64,000 nucleotides of DNA from Terasakiella pusilla DSM 6293 (GTDB lineage: Bacteria > Pseudomonadota > Alphaproteobacteria > Rhodospirillales > Terasakiellaceae). How positions within the stretch are numbered: the first letter of the stretch is position 1; every line of letters begins with the position of its first letter. The stretch is taken from positions 37,179 through 101,178 of the forward strand of contig NZ_JHYO01000016.1 in the NCBI RefSeq assembly GCF_000688235.1, read 5' to 3'. The translations under genes were made by a program, and so were the position numbers. The notes under the pieces are model-generated. The model was not told the DNA's origin, did not search any database, and saw nothing but the letters and a program-made list of their open reading frames with translations. Positions 59,879-64,000 of the stretch are shown here, piece by piece.

Positions 59879-61620
59879 GACGGTTTATGACGGTGATAGA
59901 GGCTGAGGACTTCGCGACGTAAGTCTTCCGCCTTAATTGGCTTGGCCAGACAGTTCTGCATGCCTGCTTCTAGATAACTTTTCTGCTGTTCTTCCAGAAT
60001 ATTTGCGCTTAAGGCGACAATCGGTGTTTGTGCATTTGGCCCGTTAGATTGTCGGATCTCTTTTGTGGCTTCTACGCCGTTTTTGCGGGGCATCTGAATA
60101 TCCATAAGGATCAGATCAAAAAGATGATCGTTCGCGATCTCAACGGCCTCTTGTCCGTTATCCGCAATCATGACGGTATGACCGGCTTTTTCCAAAATGA
60201 TTTTCAAGACGTTCTGATTGACCAGATTGTCTTCCACCAACAAAAGGTTTAGCGACTGCTCAATCGGCGGTGTTGACTTGTCCGATAGTGGTCGGGATTC
60301 CTTTTTCAAGGTCGGAAAGGGAAGCTTAAGTGTAAAGGTGCTGCCCGTATCGACTGTGCTTTCAAGGCTGAGGTCGCCGCCCATAAGCTGGGCAAGCTCT
60401 CGGCAGATACTTAAGCCAAGCCCAATCCCGCCGTAGGCGCGGGTGAGGGAGTTATCAACCTGATGAAAGCGCTCAAAGACCTTGAACTGTTGCTCTTCAT
60501 CCATGCCGATGCCGGTGTCGATGACGCGAAAGATCAGGCTTCGCTCCTCATTCAAGCTGATTTCGCTGTAGATGGTCACCTGGCCCTGTTTGGTAAATTT
60601 GATGGCGTTGGACACAAGATTAAATAAAATCTGGCGCAGACGCTTTAAGTCACTTTCACCAAAAGCATCATCGGGGAGTTTGCTTTCCAGATGAAGCGTT
60701 AGCCCTTTGGTGTCGGCCTCTAGCTGGAAGATGGTCTTTAGTTCGTCCATTAGATCGTGGACATCGACAAAACCTTTGTGAATGGTTGTGCGTTGTGCGG
60801 AAAGCTGCGTAAAATCAATGATTTCGTTGATAAGCGCGAGTAGATGTTCTGTTGAATGTATCGCTGTGCGGATAAAACGTTGCGTTTCATCCTTATTTTC
60901 GGCGTGATTTTCCTTAATCAGCCCCAGTGCCCCCAAAATTCCGTTCAAGGGGGTACGCAGTTCGTGGCTGACCATGGCGATAAAGTCGTTGCGGGCTCGG
61001 GCGGCTTGTTGGGCTTTTTCTTTCAGCGCGCGTTCACGTTTAATCTCCAGACGGGCGGAAAATCCGGTGACAATGAGCAATAGAACAAACAGGACTGCCA
61101 GCCCGACTGAAATGCTGATGGCCAGATTGTCACTGTTGGCCGCGATATGGGTCAGGTCCATGGTAACCTCAATGGCACCCAGAAAGGTTGACTGATCCAT
61201 AATCGGCAGATAGGCGGTCGCGATGACTTGGTCGCTATCGGATTGGCGGCTTAGTAGAACGATCTTTTCTCCTTTTGCGACCTGACTGGTGAAAAAGGGG
61301 GCTTCGTTTACATCTCCGATTTCCTGAAAGTCCTTAGACCAGACGATGGAACGATCGTGGTCGTAAATTTTGAACCAGATCACGTTGCCGACATTTTTTG
61401 CGGTGCTGAGGGTCTGGATATCCTGAATGGTCGGTGGCGCCCCGCGTAAAATATGGTCGAGATCGCGCAAATCACGTTTCACAAATTGCGCCCAGGCAAG
61501 ACTTTCAGACCGCGCCTGATCTTCTAACATCTCTTCTGCGATGCTGGTGACGAGAAACCAGGTTCCCGTAATGGCGAAAATACCAGAGAGAAGGATTATC
61601 AGCAAAAGTCTGGTGCCCAT
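59875..61620 (-). CDS. Membrane hybrid histidine kinase (581 aa)
   Basis: A 581-residue hybrid sensor kinase. It has membrane helix 1 (about 5-28), a periplasmic sensor of about 140 residues (30-165), membrane helix 2 (about 166-190), a HisKA domain with the phosphorylated His219 ([12 protein letters not shown]), an HATPase with N box (NLVSNAIK, Asn338), G1 (DTGIGM) and G2 (GGIGLGL), and a receiver domain (about 458-575) with the phospho-acceptor Asp507 ([13 protein letters not shown]). The sensor is Cache-like in size but not identified. No response-regulator gene is nearby. Confidence 0.93.
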   Translation of the reverse strand: MGTRLLLIILLSGIFAITGTWFLVTSIAEEMLEDQARSESLAWAQFVKRDLRDLDHILRGAPPTIQDIQTLSTAKNVGNVIWFKIYDHDRSIVWSKDFQEIGDVNEAPFFTSQVAKGEKIVLLSRQSDSDQVIATAYLPIMDQSTFLGAIEVTMDLTHIAANSDNLAISISVGLAVLFVLLLIVTGFSARLEIKRERALKEKAQQAARARNDFIAMVSHELRTPLNGILGALGLIKENHAENKDETQRFIRTAIHSTEHLLALINEIIDFTQLSAQRTTIHKGFVDVHDLMDELKTIFQLEADTKGLTLHLESKLPDDAFGESDLKRLRQILFNLVSNAIKFTKQGQVTIYSEISLNEERSLIFRVIDTGIGMDEEQQFKVFERFHQVDNSLTRAYGGIGLGLSICRELAQLMGGDLSLESTVDTGSTFTLKLPFPTLKKESRPLSDKSTPPIEQSLNLLLVEDNLVNQNVLKIILEKAGHTVMIADNGQEAVEIANDHLFDLILMDIQMPRKNGVEATKEIRQSNGPNAQTPIVALSANILEEQQKSYLEAGMQNCLAKPIKAEDLRREVLSLYHRHKPS

Positions 61621-61798
61621 CTAGGAAACCCTTTTGACAAAGTCGTTATTGGCGAAGAAAGCTGAAATCAAAATCAACTATCCCTCATGATTTTATCCAC
61701 GTGTGATTGAGTTATTTTTAGGGCATTTTAGGGTAACACCCAAGAACTATATAGCAAGGTCCCTTAACTTTTAATCTGATGGCAGGAAGCGGGAATAG

Positions 61799-61838
61799 TT
61801 GACATATAATTTGGCGCCTTATAATTTGATATCAATTT
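61799..61838 (+). promoter_or_regulatory. marR promoter with overlapping palindromic operator
   Basis: TTGACA (61799-61804) and TATAAT (61820-61825) are perfect consensus boxes but with a 15-base spacer, shorter than the usual 17. A palindrome, TTGATATCAA within AATTTGATATCAATTT (61823-61838), overlaps the -10 box. Sixteen bases further is the AAGGGG ribosome site and the ATG at 61856. This is a typical MarR self-repression layout. Confidence 0.65.
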
Positions 61839-61855
61839 AATAAGGGGAAATCGAA

Positions 61856-62356
61856 ATGGTGACATTAGAGCAAAAGTATTGCGCTCTTCTTGGCGTTGCG
61901 CAGGAAAAAGGACAGGCGGATCTCAGCAAGATGAAGGCGTGTTTCGAGGTGTTGGCCCTTGCGTCGGCAATCGATCGGGCTTGTGCGCGTCGATTGGCGC
62001 CTTATCAGTTGTCAGAGGGAAAATTTATAGTGTTGTTTTTGTTGCAGCAGATGCCGCAAGGGGGCGCGCCGAATGAACTTGCCGAACGCGCGGGTGTGAC
62101 GCGCGGGACCATCACAGGGTTGTTGGATGGATTGGAACGCGATGGTTATATCAGCCGTCAGCAGGATGCTACAGACCGTCGCCGTTTGATCGTGCGATTA
62201 AGTCCGCAAGGGGAAGAGGTTGCGGCTAAATTAGGGGAAGAACACAGTCGTTGGATTGGATCACTGTTTGAGGGTTTTTCCGAGGAAGATTTCAAGGTGT
62301 TGAGCCCCTTGCTCAATCGGGTGTGGAAGACATTGGAAGAGGATGACGTGATATGA
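61856..62356 (+). CDS. MarR-family transcriptional regulator (166 aa)
   Basis: A 166-residue winged-helix MarR protein: GGAPNELAERAGVTRGTITGLLDGLERDGYISRQQDATDRRRLIVRLSPQGEEV is the complete MarR DNA-binding core with its wing. The flanking helices (about 15-50 and 125-160) would dimerise. It overlaps the AlkD-like gene by 4 bases (ATGA), and a palindrome over its own promoter suggests self-repression, possibly relieved by a toxic ligand. Confidence 0.9.
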   Translation: MVTLEQKYCALLGVAQEKGQADLSKMKACFEVLALASAIDRACARRLAPYQLSEGKFIVLFLLQQMPQGGAPNELAERAGVTRGTITGLLDGLERDGYISRQQDATDRRRLIVRLSPQGEEVAAKLGEEHSRWIGSLFEGFSEEDFKVLSPLLNRVWKTLEEDDVI

Positions 62357-63129
62357 CGCGGGTCGGGGAGCGCAAACGGGTTTCGGACATCACACCGGAA
62401 CGGCTGGCCCAGTTGAACCGTGGTGAAGCGGAGGCAACGGTTTTAACCGAATGTCTTGCTGTTGATTTTGCCCATCTCATGTGGACCGTGTTGCCGGATA
62501 TCGGTTCTGAGTCGCTGGAGCGCATGAAAGCGGCTGCGACGCAAGGCATTACCCGTCGTATGGCCTTGGCGGCAGACCTTATTTTAGCCCGATATGGACA
62601 AGAAAAGCAGGCGGAGCTGACGTCTCACCCCTCCGATACTGTGCGCGGATGGGCGTGCTATGTACTCGCGGCAGTAGCGGATTTGTCGCTACAGGCGCGA
62701 TTGGACTTGATGCGGACACTTGCGGATGATGCTCACTTTGGGGTGCGGGAGTGGTCGTGGTTGTCACTGCGCCCCCATCTTGCCGCTGAGTTGGAGACGA
62801 GTATAGACCTCCTGTCCGCATGGACGCATGACCCTTCAGAACGTATCCGCCGCTTTGCCTGCGAAGCGTTGCGCCCCCGCGGGGTCTGGTGCGCTCACCT
62901 GAAGACTCTAAAGACAACACCGGAGCTTTGTTTACCTGTTTTAGATCCATTGAAGGCTGATCCGGCCATTTATGTGCAGGACTCGGTTGCCAATTGGCTC
63001 AACGATGCGAGCAAGGATCAACCTGATTGGGTCGCAAGCCTGTGTCAACGCTGGATGCGCGAAACTACAAGTGCTGAAACAGCCCGCATATGTAAACGCG
63101 CTTTGCGCACGATTCATAAGTTGAATTAG
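62353..63129 (+). CDS. HEAT-repeat protein, AlkD-like (DNA-alkylation repair family)
   Basis: A 258-residue helical protein. The central part is a tandem of HEAT-type helices with alternating Trp and Arg: FGVREWSWLSLRPHLAAELETSIDLLSAWTHDPSERIRRFACEALRPRGVW, a pattern seen in AlkD/AlkC-like DNA-glycosylase relatives (W...SERIRRFA-EALRPRGVW). It is co-transcribed with marR, so a DNA-damage or toxic-compound response is plausible. Whether it has glycosylase activity cannot be told. Confidence 0.75.
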   Translation: MTRVGERKRVSDITPERLAQLNRGEAEATVLTECLAVDFAHLMWTVLPDIGSESLERMKAAATQGITRRMALAADLILARYGQEKQAELTSHPSDTVRGWACYVLAAVADLSLQARLDLMRTLADDAHFGVREWSWLSLRPHLAAELETSIDLLSAWTHDPSERIRRFACEALRPRGVWCAHLKTLKTTPELCLPVLDPLKADPAIYVQDSVANWLNDASKDQPDWVASLCQRWMRETTSAETARICKRALRTIHKLN

Positions 63130-63167
63130 TTCCGATCTGATCTGACAGTCCTTCTTGCAAAAAGGAA

Positions 63168-63227
63168 GGGTTACCCGTTTTGATGGAGGTGAGAACCTTT
63201 AAACATCAAAACACCAAGAGGTAACCC
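63168..63227 (+). repeat. Nested inverted repeat before the IS481-family fragment
   Basis: GGGTTACC (63168-63175) pairs with GGTAACCC (63220-63227), and inside it GTTTTGATG (63177-63185) pairs with CATCAAAAC (63204-63212). The structure directly precedes the transposase start codon at 63229. It may control translation of the transposase or be part of the IS end. Confidence 0.5.
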
Positions 63228-63228
63228 T

Positions 63229-63511
63229 ATGCTTTAAAGTAACGAAAGAATCATCAAACATAAAGTCGGACTTCTCAATCTGGCAGAAGAACTCGATAAC
63301 GTGTCCAAGGCTTGCAATGTCATGGGCTTTTCCAGAGATACCTTTTACCGCTATAAGGCCGCCGTTGATGAAGGCGGTGTTTCTGCTCTTTTCGAAAAGA
63401 GTAGAAACACACCGAACCTCAAAAATCGCGTCGACCAGATGACGGAAGATGCTGTCATTGCCCATGCCATCGAATATCCTGCACATGGGCAATTACGAGC
63501 CAGTAATGAAC
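63229..63511 (+). pseudogene. Truncated IS481-family transposase (5' part), interrupted
   Basis: From the ATG at 63229 the frame is MLxSNERIIKHKVGLLNLAEELDNVSKACNVMGFSRDTFYRYKAAVDEGG, where x is a TAA stop at codon 3 (63235-63237). The following residues are the typical N-terminal helix-turn-helix of IS481-type transposases, ending YPAHGQLRASNEL where the family continues into the catalytic core. The gene is cut at 63511 by the IS3-family element, so it is dead twice over: a nonsense codon and a truncation. Confidence 0.7.
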
Positions 63512-64000
63512 TGGACCCGTTCCCTAAAAGTGGAGAGCACTTTCTCCGTTTAGGCGACCTTCATTTCGAATTGCATTGGACTGATATTTCCTAAATATGA
63601 ATGTCGGCGTTTTGAATTGTAGAACCTGTTAATATATCCAAACAGGGCTTTTTCTGCCTGTTCTCGTGTTTGTAATTTCATTCTCCAGATTAATTCAGCT
63701 TTCAAAGATTTGAAGAATGTCTCAACAGTGGCATTATCATAACAATTACCTTTGCCTGACATAGAAGCCTTGCAGGCATGTTTTCTGAGAAATTTCTGGT
63801 AGTCGTGCGAGTAATATTGACTTCCACGATCTGGATGGAAGATCACGCCTTCAGGCGGTTGACGTAAAGCGATCGCCCGTTGTAGGGCATCAATCACCAG
63901 TTTGCGTTTTAAGCGTTTACTTGTCGCCCAGCCAATGACACGGCGGGAATAAAGATCAATCACAACGGCCAAGTACAGCCAGCCCTCTGCTGTCTTGATA
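63512..64000 (-). mobile_element. IS3-family insertion sequence, right part (continues beyond window)
   Basis: The end at 63512 reads TGGACCCGTTCCCTAAAAGTGGAG, a typical IS3-family terminal repeat. It matches in form the end of the remnant at 5213-5236. The element runs off the window; the visible part holds the C-terminal transposase region. Confidence 0.8.
63550..64000 (-). CDS. IS3-family transposase OrfB (C-terminal part, partial)
   Basis: The frame is open to the window edge and would continue upstream on the minus strand (the first visible residues read IKTAEGWLYLAVVIDLYSRRVIGW). It has the catalytic Asp in VVIDLYSRRV, the second Asp in GVIFHPDRGSQYYS, SMSGKGNCYDNATVETFF with the Glu, and FNSKRRHS-like YNSKRRHSYLGNISPMQFE at the end. 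All three acidic residues are present in the visible part. It resembles IS3-group elements of the IS3/ISRso type. Confidence 0.9.
   Translation of the reverse strand, partial: IKTAEGWLYLAVVIDLYSRRVIGWATSKRLKRKLVIDALQRAIALRQPPEGVIFHPDRGSQYYSHDYQKFLRKHACKASMSGKGNCYDNATVETFFKSLKAELIWRMKLQTREQAEKALFGYINRFYNSKRRHSYLGNISPMQFEMKVA

Noticed and set aside
1..64000. CRISPR arrays and rRNA genes
   Set aside because: No set of regularly spaced direct repeats of 25-40 bases and no rRNA sequence was seen; the only tandem repeats are the protein-coding cadherin units.

Overview
The window looks like a chromosome segment of an alphaproteobacterium, probably a marine relative of the Rhodospirillales (Terasakiella/Thalassospira-like). 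This is inferred from gene content and protein style only. Housekeeping blocks (glyQS, ppdK, meaB, ispB, asnB, a dihydroorotase-like gene, fliN) are moderately GC-rich. Between them sit AT-richer accessory blocks.

Layout. 1-4904: end of a dipeptide/oligopeptide ABC importer operon (binding protein cut by the window edge, two permeases, two ATPases) plus a RidA-family gene and a terminator. 4980-5236: an eroded IS3-family remnant. 5501-16831: one five-gene cassette coding for a giant DUF4347/cadherin-repeat surface protein, a TolC-like lipoprotein, a small HlyD-type adaptor, a GAF-HlyD adaptor and an M50 site-2-protease/HlyD fusion. No ABC or RND energiser lies in the cassette. It is probably a dedicated secretion machine for the giant protein and is one of the two most interesting loci here.

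17195-36710: a composite genomic island ending at tRNA-Pro(CGG). It holds an Avs/Cap4-like nuclease-NTPase gene; a second P-loop gene cut after its Walker A motif by a complete IS3-family element (21287-22518) that lacks a target duplication; a minus-strand trio (172, 736 and 1012 aa) of a small protein and two large tyrosine recombinases; small unknown genes; a secreted protein divergent from an XRE regulator; an excisionase-integrase operon with an orphan MbcA/ParS-like antitoxin-domain gene; and, next to the tRNA, a regulator plus a tightly coupled two-gene module (638 aa helical protein and 571 aa restriction-endonuclease-like protein). That module is my best candidate for an undescribed defence system.

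36787-50601: ispB, a small DUF2007-like protein, a TrmN6-like methyltransferase, two small membrane proteins, glyQS, ppdK, meaB, an MFS transporter, a FecR-domain protein and a sodium-dependent transporter. 50602-63129: ygfZ; an envelope-sugar cluster of four glycosyltransferases followed by asnB and a dihydroorotase-like gene with an altered metal motif; a cyclic-nucleotide-binding protein; fliN; a hybrid histidine kinase; and a marR-alkD-like pair with a visible autoregulatory promoter. 63141-64000: a dead IS481-family fragment interrupted by an IS3-family element that runs off the window.

All calls come from reading translated sequence and motifs by eye. No database search was run.
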